Below, one piece after another: positions 1 through 13,700 of a stretch of DNA of 64,000 bases (the stretch's first letter is position 1; the number at the start of each line of letters is the position of its first letter). The stretch is taken from the NCBI GenBank assembly GCA_905331475.1, contig CAJNYU010000011.1, forward strand, positions 62,001-126,000, in the 5' to 3' direction. The position numbers and the translations under genes are program-made. Below the pieces are notes generated by a model. The model saw nothing but the letters and a program-made list of their open reading frames with translations. It was not told where the DNA came from and made no database searches. This DNA is from Rotaria socialis. Its lineage: Eukaryota; Rotifera; Eurotatoria; Philodinida; Philodinidae.

Positions 1-992
1 TTGTATCCTTTTTTGGCGGTCAAACATTTGTGAACCCAAAAGTTTTAGGTATCTTGCGGGTATAAATGTGGTAATAAAAAATTTTCAATGTGTCAAACTA
101 TGTTCACTTGTAAGTCTTTGAGTTCTATGCTCCAATAATGACTAAGCCAACCTATAAAAAGAAGCCTTAACCGTTACGAACATATGTATAATAAGCAACC
201 ACTGTTGAATACATTACGAATGGATTCTTTACTTAACGTCGTGATTTCTATTGCTGCTACCATCTTCGTCAACCATCTTTAATATTTTTTTATTGGTTTA
301 TAGTAGACGATCAAGATGATCTTTCACTTTGACTGTTCTCTGCAAGAATAAATGATTGTGCCAGTCTGTTATATTATCAGTTAACAACATACTGGGTTTC
401 TTGTTGACGGTTACAGACTGTGTTTATTATCGAAAGAGCAAAAACGAGACCGTGCGCGTTCTCTTCAATGAGTCACTCTTTCAATAACTGATATTGCCAA
501 TGAAAGGAATACAAATGCCCGAAGTATCTTTGAAAAACCGTAATGCTTTTAAATACTTATTTTAGACAGATCATTCGCTCACGTGAAGACCAAAGTAAGC
601 TGTGATTGTCAAGAAGAGATAGCTGTTCGAGAAGACCATCGTTTTCTCTCATTAAAAGAAATAAACTTTCATCTACCACTCACCGAAACTCCTAGATGTA
701 CTAAAATCATGTACCTCATTGCAATAGGTTTCACCATCTTTGGAGTTATGACGCCAGGGTGAGACTGCGGGTGTTGATGAGCGGATAGCCATTCTACATG
801 GTACCCACACCCTCTTTTTTCTTTACATTGGATTGGATTACCAATTGGTTTCTAAGGTAAAATAACAGTATATTATGTGAACAAAATTTCACAGGAAAAA
901 CTCGTCCGAAAAAGTTACATCTCTTCTTCGTTCAGCTTAACGTTCAAATTTAATTGCAACAATGAAGAATAAAATGTTCTCTTCAAATAGTT
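1..992. other. gene-free stretch
   Basis: I see no supported gene here. It lies 3' of the minus-strand GH31 gene and may include its 3' UTR. No long reading frame or repeat stands out. Confidence 0.5.
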
Positions 993-2985
993 TTAAACTA
1001 AGAATTCGAGTTGAACAGACGCTTTATCGTGAAGTGATAACCATGTATGTGTACACATTTCTTGCTGATTAACATACTGACAAAATTTCCATATCCATTC
1101 ATGTTTTTCATTTGAATCATATTGTCGAATAAAATGTACAGTTAATTGTCGTTGAAAACGATTAAATTCTAATAACCATTGCTGACCATCACGTGTAAAT
1201 AATGTTGTTTGTTGTTTATCGGATATAATTTTACCCCATAGAACAAATTTAAGTGCATTAAGAGAATCATTTTTTTCAACATCATACATTGGTATTAAAG
1301 AATTTTGTTCAATATAGATTGGTATACGATAAAGGCTACTAGTATCTTCATTAATGAACGTATGCGATTTATGCGCAATTGATGTATTAAAGTAATTAAT
1401 CCATTGATTTGTTGAACTTTTAGGTAACCATAAACGTTGACTTTGACCAGGAATTGGATCTTGTAAAACTGGTACGACATATATATTTGGACCAAGAAAA
1501 TAGGAATGACTTAATAATGCTTCAATATCATCACATGGTCGCATTAATGTACCATTGTGTCCAATTGCTACTTTTGTACCTTCACTATAAAGATAAGGTA
1601 CAAGTTTATAATGTAAATTAACCCACGATCGATAGATATCAGTTGTTTCATTATCAAAATTCCATGGCAAATGTTCCCCACCACCACCATTTTCCATAAA
1701 TGAACTCAATGCACCAATAGCTGTCCAACGAAGAAATAATTCTTTTGTACGACCTAATTTACCAGCTGTAGAATCAGTTCGATAGCCGCCGATATCCGAA
1801 CCAAAACCAACATAACCGCGACGACCACTTTCAAGCATATAACGAAGAGCTGTTTTTAATCCATCATATGTACCATCTTCATCACCGACCCAACCGATAA
1901 AAACAATATCACGTGGGCTATAATCAACATAAACATCAACGGGGCGTGACATAACTAAAGCATCTGGGCCAACTAATTGACGTAAAACTTGAAATGTATC
2001 ATTATAATAAGCTGTACGATAACGTTCCCATGTTACAAGAGGATCAAGTACTTCAATTATATATGGATCAGTACCATCAGCCTATAATTATAAAAAATAA
2101 AATATGAATCAACTTTTATATATTTTAGTGATCATAGAGTGCATTTGACTGGTTTTCTACTCGACATCGGAATTCAAACGATGGTTTCTGCTAGAAAATC
2201 TTGAAAAAAAACTCCACTTCGATATTTTTCAGTTTGAAAATCTTCTACAAAATACGCTATTTACATGCTGCTAACGACAGTGTTTTTTCAATAGTAACCC
2301 AATCGAACCGACCCAAATAAGATTGGCATTTTTCACGTTAGCGCGAAATATTCAGTGCCCATCTATGCAATAAAAATTTCAGAACTCACGGTCAGAAATA
2401 TAAGTAAAATAGGAGATGAGTCTATTTTACTTAAATTTATTTTGATATCAAATATTATCGTACTTTAAATGCATGAATAGGTCCCACAGTATCGATAAGT
2501 TGTTTAATTAGACTATGCCACCAATTAACAGCTTCTACATTAAAATAATTTAATAAACGTCCTTGTCCAGACCACCATTTAATTGTTTTATTAAATAAAT
2601 ATCCATGTTCTTGTGCATATTGATAATTAGGCGAATCAATATTAATCATTGATGTCATCCATAAGACAATACGAATATTTTTTTCACGAAATCCATCGAG
2701 CATATTTCGTACTGTTGGGAATTTTTTTGGATCAAATACAAATGTACTAATATCTGTTGTCCAACCTGCATCTATATTAACAATACCAAATTGTATATTA
2801 TGATTAATATAATCATTAAACATATTTTGTATATCTATTTGATTTGTATGTGAATCATGTAGCCATATCATATGATAATGAGCCCATTCTGCATATGGTA
2901 ATGGTTCTGGTACAACAAAAACGAAAGGATAAAACAAAGAAATAATTAATAGTGCTAACATGATAATTTTAAAATGGAAAATCAT
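993..2985 (-). CDS. glycoside hydrolase family 31 (alpha-glucosidase-like), N-terminal signal or anchor
   Basis: Two minus-strand exons, 2985-2464 and 2081-993, are joined across a 382 bp GT-AG intron in phase 0, giving 536 aa. The protein starts with a hydrophobic signal or anchor (residues ~5-25) and goes almost directly into the GH31 barrel. The intron lies just before the nucleophile: exon 1 ends in HAFK and exon 2 opens ADGTDPY, so D176 is the predicted nucleophile. GWVGDED supplies the predicted acid/base D241, and GFGSDIGGYR matches the later conserved GH31 segment. GH31 enzymes hydrolyse alpha-glycosidic bonds; substrate cannot be told from sequence. The usual N-terminal beta-sandwich of ~200 residues is absent, so this is either a short barrel-only subfamily or a model missing upstream exons. 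ATG at 2985 is chosen because it opens the hydrophobic leader. The gene is divergent from the F-box gene at 5161. Confidence 0.85.
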
Positions 2986-5160
2986 ATATGAAAATTTACA
3001 GTACTCTTTAAATGCAAACTACGATGAGAATAATCACACATGCTTCGCTTTTTTTTATTATCGTAAAGATCGTTGTTGTGTTTGGAGATAAACTTTGTGA
3101 AAAAAATCTACTTTCAACCGACTTCCATGGGGCTGTTTCTGTATGATCTAGGAAATTTTTGTTATAGTAACTCGATATATGGGATATAGATCAAAGACTG
3201 ATCTAGCATTATATTTATCATTTTATTCAGCCGTGAAATCCAGGAATCTATTCCAAAAATTGTGTTTGTAAATAAAAACTTGGGAATATCGTTTTTTATA
3301 TGACTTGTTTAGTTTCATGTCTGGCAGTTCGCTAACAGCATTTTTCTTATATTTAACTTCAGAATCTCTCGAAATCAAGAAAGTTTTTAATAGAATTAGC
3401 AAAAATGTCGTATACAATATCCACACCCGTAAACGATTTAAAACTAATATAAGTTTTCGTATATTCAAATGACTGAAATACATTAGCAGAGATGTCTTAC
3501 ATTAAAATATTAAATTCGTTATTTATAGTGATCGAATATTAGCATACTTCGATTGCCTGAATATAACTTTTCTTGTGAAATTTATTTATGTTCATTCATT
3601 TCGAACGTGCATACAGCGAGCGCTTCAATACTAATTTTCTATTCGTCGATTTATACATCTTTTGTGAATAGAGAGCAAACAAAGAAGAGGAACTGATCGA
3701 TCGTTCGTTACAGTGAGCATTTCGACTGTATTTTAATCAAATGAGCTGATTTTTAAAAGCATTCTTATATCATCGACAAAGTTTCATTCGTAAGAAAATA
3801 TTTATTGATATTTCTCTCTTTTAAATAAAGATTTTACTCAACCATCTATTTTCCATAGAGAAATAGAATCTGATTTCGTTAAAAAATAGAGTGGAAACTT
3901 TCAAATTATTTCTATCCGGTTCACCGATCAGTTCTATCATCTCGAATGGGTTAATTATTATTTTCTACTCATTCACTACGACTCGAGTTATACATCGTGC
4001 CAGAGAAATCATCTTCATCCTATTTTGATTACACTAGCTAATCTTTTTTTCGTTATAATCGAGAAGAATTTTGAGTATCTTTTTATGAGTAAAAAGTTGG
4101 ATATATAATAGGATCCTGAAGAATTCGAATAACTACGATTACATTTTGATAGGGTGTGTCTATCAGAGGTGTCCACAGGACCAGTTTTATTGCCCTGTTC
4201 TGCTAATTAAGAAGAATTTTTTCATGTTTAAATTCAAGTTTAAGTAATCTTTGATATTTGAAAAATAGTTCAGCAAATAGATAAATGATCAGCAAATAAT
4301 AAATTAGCCCTAATTGAAAAAGTGTATATGATGATATTGCATAATCACTGGTGATCCATCAGTAGATATACTTAACGAAGAGAGAATAGAAACTTCATTT
4401 TCATCACCAGGAGAGATAGATGAAATATCAGCACATGAATCTATCGACGATGATAGCGATACATAGTTTTATTGAAATAATAAGAACATGCGCAACTATT
4501 ACAACAATTATATTTTAAATATATGTACACTAGATTATCACTATTATGATTCCTTTATTATTTTCTTTTCTTTTCTTACCAATTTGATTGGATCTCATGA
4601 TCATCATACAAACACAAATATGACAATCTATTTACCATTTAATAACGCTATCTGAATTTTTTAGTTTCTTTCACGTTTTCGAGAAAAATAAATTTCTTTT
4701 TTTTTTCGAAGTAAAGCAGGTATGTGCAGAATTTTCAGGGCATGAAGATATAGCCCTTCACTGCCCTGCCTTTTTGCTCTGGTCGTCCTGCTCTGTGGCG
4801 ATCTCTTCTTTTCCCCTTCGATTTCATTCTATCACGTTTGCAATCATTCCATTGTTCTTTTCATATCTGTTATATTTAAGCCAGTGCTAGCCTTGGAGAA
4901 AGGGGGTTCTGTTTTTCATTTTGCAAAAAGAAGAACATTGTATCGTTCCGAGTGATTCATTCTTCACTTTAATAAATCGTAACCACACTATTTAGTTAGT
5001 ATGCACCGCAAGTAGATTGTACGAACAATAACATGTTCGCGAAAATCAACACATTTGACTTGTATATTTTTATGTATTTTGTTTTGTTAATTACAGAGAA
5101 CGAACAGATTGTTTAATTTAAAAAAAGAAATAGTTCGATACTATTTTACATAGAAATCAA
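2986..5160. other. intergenic region between divergent genes
   Basis: No supported gene. It holds the 5' regions of the minus GH31 gene and the plus F-box gene. A short acidic open frame at about 4335-4464 (plus), ending EISAHESIDDDSDT and a stop, has a coding look but no recognisable domain. Short stretches near 4164-4200 and 4730-4797 resemble degenerate hAT-type ends in inverted orientation but lack a target duplication. Confidence 0.4.
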
Positions 5161-7157
5161 ATGAAACAACAACATAGCGATACCGAGTTGTATGATGTCG
5201 AAAGGAAAACAATTCAAAGTAAATTCTAATTACTTTTGTTCTTACTATATTTTGTTACTGTTTTATTAGGGACAACAGTCGATACAAAAAGGTCAGTGAT
5301 TGATATATATGTTTCCTTGTCGTTTTCTACTTTCTTTACTGTTGTTTATTATATAGATTGTTGTTTACTCGTTTTGAAGATCTTTCAAACGAACTTATCT
5401 ATGAAATATTCGAGTTACTCGATGGTTATGATTTATTCGAAATTTTTTCAAATCTCAATTCACGATTTCAAAATCTTCTTACTCATCCAACACTTCGTAT
5501 CAATATGAACCTATCATCCATGTCGGAATCGACTTTTCATCGTTTTCGTGCCTTTGGTATCTTGCCGAATAAGCATAGAATAAAGTCACTTCATTTATCG
5601 AGCCCTTTCGCTGTCGATCTCATTTTCTCACCTCCTCGATGCATTCCAAAATTTAGCCAATTGAAAACATTAATTCTTGACGATATTAATTCAAGATATC
5701 TTGACCAACTTCTTCACTTTTTAACTTTGTTGCCCTACCTTTCGTCGTTGATCCTTAGTCTTGCTGACCGTTTTCGAAATAAAATGATTCTCTATCCTCG
5801 AATTTTCCTCATACCAATGCTGAAATATTGCAAATTATCATATCAAGCTGGCAGTGGACGCATGCTATTACCAATCACCACCAATCAATGCAGTACTATC
5901 GAACATTCTAATCATCGATTGTTATTTTGAATCAACAGAAATCGCCGCTCTATTATCCTACACTCCTCGACTTCGTCATTTATCGTGTCGAAAACTAGCA
6001 TACGACGCATATCAAACAATGGAAATGCCGATTGTTCCAAACAATTTAACAAAGGCTTCATTCGAGTTTTTTGGGCTTTTTAATTTTGACCAATTCGAAC
6101 CGTTAATCAGAAAAAATTTTCGTCAACTTCACTGCTTACGTATTTCTATAAGTAAAAATGATAGATCCTATTTAGATGCTAAACAATGGGAAAGATTAAT
6201 TTTAACGTCGATGGCCTACTTACGAATCTTTGATATTCAATATAAGGGCTGGGTGTATAAGGAGTCCAGTGGCAAGACTCAATTTTATGATCGGATCGAT
6301 CAATTTAATTCTACATTTTGGTTTGACCGCCAATGGTTTTTTGCACATCAGTCTTATGAAAAAGAACATGCTATATCTGTTCTCTTCTATTCAATCCAAC
6401 CGTATAGGTATGAAGAGATCAATCGGTTGAATACAAGATAATTGTTTTTTTTCTTTCTTTCAGAAGACAATCTTATATTTTATATAGTCATCCTGAAGAA
6501 AAAATATGTCCACATCGTCAACAGACTACCTTTGATACAGTTCGTCATCTTTATATCGATGAGGAACAATCAATTGCAAATTGTTTATTTCAATTTCCCA
6601 AGTGTACCAATCTCACTTTATTGAAAAGTTTCTGTAAAAACTGTGACTCAACCATTACTTCACTTCATCGTATTATTCCGTTGATGCAACTAACTAATCT
6701 GACAATTCGATGTCTAAATTTGTTCTTTGATACGATAATCGAAGTATTACATTCAACACCCAATATTCAAATATTAGAAGTTGATTCTGAATATCCACTC
6801 GAATTAAATCCTATATCAATAGAACAAACCGAAAAATTGCGCTTGATATCGAATGAAAACAAGATTCAAAGTTTGACAATTTCTCGTGGTTGCACATCAA
6901 AAGTAGCTGAGGTTTTTATCAATTTGTGCCGTCGTGTACAACGTATCGATATGAACATTTCAACTAATGAATTTGAATCTACTGTAAGAGTCCTATTGAT
7001 GAAACATAACATTAATAGTCATCATTTACGCTTATTGATTCTTCGGTATCTTAGTGTAACATCGTTCAAAAAAATTGAACACATGGTGCATGCCGAGAAA
7101 TTACTTGAAAACTGTTCAATAAAATTTGTCTACAATAGATTGTATTTGTGGTGGTAA
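5161..7157 (+). pseudogene. F-box protein of the bdelloid expanded type, one-base frameshift
   Basis: Exons are 5161-5218, 5270-5291 (22 nt microexon), 5357-6407 and 6464-7157, with introns of 51, 65 and 56 bp, all GT-AG. The phases join to give a start MKQQHSDTELYDV and then the F-box core FEDLSNELIYEIFELLDGY, followed by ~500 residues with regularly spaced leucines, as in LRR-like F-box proteins. F-box proteins are substrate adaptors of SCF ubiquitin ligases. At about 5907 one extra T shifts the frame: STIEH is followed, one base later, by LIIDCYF and LLSYTPRLRHLSC. Both sides are otherwise open, so this is a very young pseudogene or a sequencing/assembly error. Intact length would be about 607 aa. 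The first two exons are inferred from splice signals and phase only. Confidence 0.8.
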
Positions 7158-7729
7158 TATTTGTTTTAATAAATAAGCAACTTTTGCGATGTTGGCTACT
7201 AGCTATGGCAATATCTTTGTGCACGCGTATATGTGTGAGGGTGTGGATCTTTTCATAATGATCATCGAACCACACCCTTTCTGATTCTATATGTTTATTG
7301 CTATAGATTGAATTTTTATGAAATGATTCGAGGTAAATTTATTTAACTTTTGATGGAAACAGGAACCTATCATCACTTCGAAAAATGACAGAAAAAAACT
7401 AAGTGAAAACATACAAAAAAAGAAACTAAGCACCGAATAGTGCTCGATGATGTTGATAATATAATTGCAATCTTGGATTTGGCGTGTTTTGTGCCATATT
7501 TCCTACACAGAAAAAAATATGAAATAGTTCAGTATCAAAAAAGTACTCAAAATGATACTCTCAAAGAAGAATGCACGAATGATGAAGTAGAACATCAACG
7601 ATTTATTCTCAATGAGTTATCACGAAAAAAGTCTATTGGGCACAGCATACCTTCGTTATTGGCCATACCGCTGTTCCAATGTTCTTTGCACTACGAGAAC
7701 ATGATGAATAGTTTCATCTGTATATTAAA
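7158..7729. other. spacer between F-box gene and satellite array
   Basis: An open frame at 7440-7796 starts at GTG and encodes nothing I recognise. From about 7600 the sequence grades into poor copies of the 93 bp repeat. A 9-bp perfect inverted repeat (AGGGTGTGG at 7238-7246, CCACACCCT at 7270-7278) lies 80 bp after the F-box stop. Confidence 0.4.
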
Positions 7730-10700
7730 CGAGCATACGAAAAGTGAATCATGCAGAAAACTATTTTATTCAAAACTTTTCGTCATTTTAGAATAAAGAT
7801 TTAGACTTTAGTGTATGATACATGAACACACGCCAAATGAATAGCTGCTACGAAGATTTCATTCCAATAATTTATTCTTTTCAGAGTGAATAATTCCAGC
7901 GGATATATATGACCGAAAATCACAAGCACAATGATTTATACCTACGAAGGTTTGATTCGAATATTTAGCTCATTTAAGTGTGAAGATTTGTAGTTGATTC
8001 CATGATCCATCAGCACACATGAAAAGGAATAATTCACACGAAGATTATATTTAAATATTTTTCTGATCGCATAGTAAAGATTTCGAGTTGACTAGATGAT
8101 TCACGGACACAGTACATATGACTAATTCACAAGATGATTCCCTTGAAATACTTTTGTCATTTCCAAGCAAATGTTCGAACCTGGTTAAATAATCGGCAAA
8201 CAGACGATAAATGAACAATTCAGAGCATGCTTCTATTCTTAAATTTGCTTTATTTCACCGCAAAGATTTCAGATTCGTCGCGTTATATAAAAACGCACGC
8301 GAAACGAATTATTCACACCATGGTCACATTCGACTAATGTGCTCATTTCATATCGAAGATTTACCGTTGGTTGGGTTATCAGCAAACACACGACAAATAG
8401 ATACTGTTTAGTAAGATGCTATCCAAATATTTTGCTACTCTCGAAGTGAACACTTGAAGCCGACAACAGAGTCACCGAAGTGACAACAAAGGGATCACTC
8501 TCAAAAAGACTCTATTCAAACATCTTCTTCATTTTAAAGCAAAGATTTAACACATAACTACACGATCGATCAACGAATGAGAAGTGAATTGATCATATCA
8601 CTATGCTATTGGAATATTTTTCTTTGTTGAATCAACGATTTGGACTTCATTTTCTGATGCATTAACATCTGAGAAGTGAATAATTCGTATCAAGATGACT
8701 TTATTAAAAGATTTTGTTCATTTTACAGCACCGATTTCGAGTAGGTTAGATGTCCTAAGAACATATGACAAGGGAACAGTTTGAACAAGGTTTCGATTCA
8801 AATACTTTTCTGTATTTGACACACAAACGACCTACTAACTACACGATCTACGAACAAAAAAGAAATGAAAAAGCTACAGCAACATTTTATTCAGATAATC
8901 TGCGCACTTCGAAGCAAAAATTTGAACTTTTTAAAATAATCGACGAAGCCACGACAAATAGATGATTCATAATACGATTCGATTCAAATATTTCTCTCTT
9001 TTCGGAACCCCCATTTCGAGTTAGTTCCATAATCGGCCAACGCAAGACCAACTAATAATTCACATCAAGACTATATTCCAATATTTTTCTCATTTCAGAG
9101 CAAAAATTTCGAGTTGATTAAATGATTCATGAGCGCACTATAAATGAATCATTGAAAAGAAGGTTCTATTCAATTATTCTACTTATGTCGAAGCGGAAAA
9201 TGATCAGTCGATAATAAGATCCGTAAACACACGATCAACGGATAGATGCTAAAATGATCCTTTTCAAAAATGTTGTTCATTTTGTAGTAAAAATGAAGAA
9301 TTGATAAACTGATCACGGACGATGTTAGAAATGAATAATTCATAACACGACGCAATTCAAATACTCTCCTTATTTACATGTACACCTTTTAAAACACGTG
9401 ACATGATTGAAGAGTACAGGTCAAAAAGATAATTCATACGAAGATTCGATTCAAATAAGTTGCTAATTTCGTAGCAAACCTTTCCAAATGCTTACATCAT
9501 TGTCAAACACACGACAAGTAAATGCTCCATAGCATGATTCTACTCAAATATTCTGTCCATTTCGAAACAAAGATTAAAAGTTGATTAGATAATTAGCCAA
9601 CACACGACCAATGCATGATTCATAACACGATTCTATTCAAAAATTTCACTAGTATCTGTGGAAAGATTTCGACTCAATTAAATGATACGTGACCACGTGA
9701 GAAATAAATCATTTATAGGATGCTATTATTCAAATATATTACCTATTTCCGGGTGCACATTTAAATTTGATTACATGACTGACTAATGTAGTAGCAACGA
9801 ATAATTCATATCAAGACTATATTCAAATAATTTTCGAATTTCCAAACAAATATTAAGACTTTATTACTTGATCAATTAGCACATTGCGTACAGATAGATC
9901 ATAACATGATTTTATTCAAATAGTTCCCTCGTTTCAGAGCACACGTTTCGAGTTGATTTCGTAATTAACTCATACGGCACCAACGAATAATTAATATAAA
10001 GATTTTATTCAAGTATTTTTTTCATTTCATATCATAGCTTTGAATATCATGCTGTGGTTCGTCAGTCTACGATCAATAAATAATTCATAGAAAGATGCAA
10101 TTCAAGTATCTTCTTCATATCAACATAAACAGCTGTAATATATTACATTTAACCCGAGCACACCAACAATGAATAAGTTCAACTAAGATTCTACTCCAAT
10201 AGTGTGCTGGTTTCGACGCAAAGGTTTAGAATTGTTTAGATGACTGACGAACACAAGATAAACCAATAATTCAAAGCATGATTCTATTCAAACGTTGTGG
10301 TTATCTCGGATCAAATATTTCGAGTCAATCAGATGATCCTCGAACATATTAAAAATGAAAAATTCATAGCAACACTCGAGTCAAATATTTGTGCCATCTC
10401 GCGAAAAAAATTCGTGATGATTAGATGATCGGCAAACGCATGAAACCTGAAACATTCGTAGCATGATTCGATTCAAATATTTTGCTCCTATTCAAGTACA
10501 TCTTTGAAGTTTACTCTATGATCGATGACCAGCTGATAAAAGATTAATTTTAACAAACCTCCTATTCAAACACTTTATCTAATGTCAACAAAACATTTCG
10601 CGTCAATAACATGACTGATGAACGAATAAAAAATGAATAATTTATAGCAGTACTGTATTCAGATGTTTCCCTCATTGCCGATCAAAGATTAGCAAGCGAT

Positions 10701-13700
10701 TACATGCGTAACGACCACAGGTTAAATGAGTATTCCATAAGCCAATTCGATTCAAATATTCTGTTCGTTGTGATTGAGCGCTTTGCAACTGATTACACGA
10801 TCAATAGAAATAAAACCAATGAACAGTTCAATTCAAGATAAGGTTAAATTCAAGTATTTTCTGAACGTCGAGCAGAACAGCTGGAATTGATTGCAAGATA
10901 TGCGAGTAAATGAAAACGAATAGTTTGTATTAAGATTTCATTCGAACCATTTTATCATTTGGGAGCAACGATTTTTACTTTATTCCATGATCGATGAACA
11001 CAGGAGAAATTGAATAATTTCCAATGCAATTCGAGTCAACTACTCTGCTCATTGTGAATGAGAGAGTTGAAGTTGAAGATATGATCGACAAAAATAGGAC
11101 TTGTTAACAGTTCAATCCAATGTACGATTTCATTCAAATATTTTCCTAATGTCTGGCCGAGCAGTTGGAATTGATTACATGACTTGCGAGCAAATGAGAA
11201 TGAATAACTCCTACTAAGATTCCGTTCAAAGCTATTCCCCTTGTCGAAACAAAGATTTGAAGTTCCATAGTCGATTCGAGCGTGTGAGGAAAAATGTATA
11301 ATCTGGAGTAGAGTCCTGTTGAAATTTTGTTCTGATTTAGGAACAAAGCTTTGGATTTCATTACATGAACGAGGAACACAGGCCGACTGAATAATTCGGA
11401 TAAATATTTTATTTAAATGTGTTGTTCATTTCGGGCAAAGATCTGCCGCTAATCACATGATCGATGAACACACGGAAAATGAATAGTTTTAACAAAGTTA
11501 TTGTTGAAGTAAGTTGCGCATTTCATAGCATGTATGTGGGTCTCAATCGATGATTGACTCACACACGGGAAACGAAACATTCGAAACACATTCCTATTTG
11601 AATATTTTTCTTGATCTAGAGTAATAACGCCGAGTTTATTACAACATCCAACAAGACCCAATAGATGAGTAATTCGTATGAAGATTCTATTCAGATAGTT
11701 TGTTCGCTTCGATGTGAAGATTTGCTGATAATTACATGATCGTCGCACACTAAAAAAATGAATACTTCTCAATAAGATTCTATTCGAAAGCTTTTCCTCA
11801 TTTATACGGATCGATGAGCATTTGTTACATCATCTACGAACACATCATCATTAAATAATTCGTATGAAGATTTTATTGAAATATTTTGCTCATTGCTAAG
11901 CGATTCTTTGGAACTGATTGCACAAACATGGAACATACGGCAAAGGAATATTTCTCAGTAGGATTCTATTCATATATTTTATTCCGTTCAGACGATACTA
12001 TCGAAGTTGACCGAATCATTCATCGACGCATGATAGCAGAAAGACATGTAGTGCAATTTTGTTCAAACGATATTCTCATGACGGTCAAAGGATTTCCGAT
12101 TGATAATTTTAACCGACGAACACACAACAAATGAACATTGATTCGCGATCGTATTCAAGAGTATTCTTCATACCGAAGGAAAGATTTATACTCGAGTATA
12201 TCATCAACACCGACACAATGAGTACATAGTTTATATTACGATTCTATTCAAATATTTTACTTCTTTTGAAGAACAGATCTATAGTTGATTTCATGTTCAA
12301 CGAACATTCAAGAAATGAAAAATGCATACGAATATTTTCTCTTCAAATATTTTTCTCTTTTCTAAACAAAGATTTAGGTCAACTACATGAGCGACGAATA
12401 TAGAGAAAAATGAAAAATTGGAGAAAGACAGCTATTCCAATATTTTGCTCCTATGCGAAGAAAGATTTCGTAGTCATTTCATGATGGACGTACACTCGGC
12501 AAATGAAGAATTCATATCATGATTGGATTTAACTATTGCGCTCCTTTCCGAAAAAAATATTCATAGTTGGTTACATAGTCAACAAGCATAGGGCAAATGA
12601 ATCATTCATATCACAGCCCTATTCAGATACGTAGTTACGTGGCGCAGAGAAGAGTTCGACTTTATTAGATGGTGAGTGAGCGCACAAGGGACGAAAGTGT
12701 CCTATTAAGATTCTATTCGAAGCTTATACTCATTTGGATGGAATGATTCGAAGCTGATTCCATGATTCACGATCACGCAACCAATGAAAACCTCATAAAA
12801 TGATTCTATTCAAAGATTTGGTTACTTGGGTAGTAAAGATTTTGTGTTGATTACACGATGAACGAACACATGACAAATGGAGAATTTGAATAAAGCTGCT
12901 AATCAAAAATGTTGCTCATTTCTAAGCACAGATTTGCAGTTGATTGCATGACGGAAAAAACACCAGAAATGAATAACGCATAGAACGCTTTCATTCAAAT
13001 ACTGTGTTGGTCCTGCAATTAAGATTTGCAGTTTATTATATCAAACACGGTACGAGAAAAATAAATAATTGAGACGAAGACTTTATACAAACATCGTTGT
13101 GATTTAAAAACAAAGATTTATAGTTGATTAGATGATTGTGGTACAGAAGGAGAATGAATTATTCTCATAAAAATTCAGTTCGAACATATTGTGCATGTCA
13201 GAGAACATGTTTACAACTGGCTTCATCATCGATGAAGTGAGTAGAAATGAATAATTTCTATGAATAATCTATTCAAATGTTGCACGTATTTCAAAGCAAA
13301 AATTTGAACTTGATTAAATGATAGATGAACACTAGAAAAATGCATAAGTGTTAATATGATCCTGCTAAAATATTTCGGTCATTCTGAAGATTAGATTTCG
13401 TGTAAATCAGATCATGCGCGAACACACAAAACATGAAAAATTTAGAGTAAAATTCGATTAAAATATTTTGATCGTTTCGGAACGCAGATTTGAACTTGAT
13501 TAGATAAGCATGGATTACATCCCTGATGACAAACTGGCAGCAGGATTTCATTCTAATAATGTATTCATTTCCGGCCGAAGAGTTGAAGTTCATTATATAA
13601 TAAAGAAAACATCACGAAAGAAATGTTCATAGTAAGATTCTATTCCACTACTTTTTTTAGTTGAAGGAATAGATTTCTAGTTGATTACGCGTTTCATGTA

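Noticed and set aside
4164..4797. Possible third hAT element
   Set aside because: End similarity is weak (CAGAG and scattered GCCCTG/CCAG words) and the flanks GTGTCTAT and TGGCGATC do not form a target duplication.
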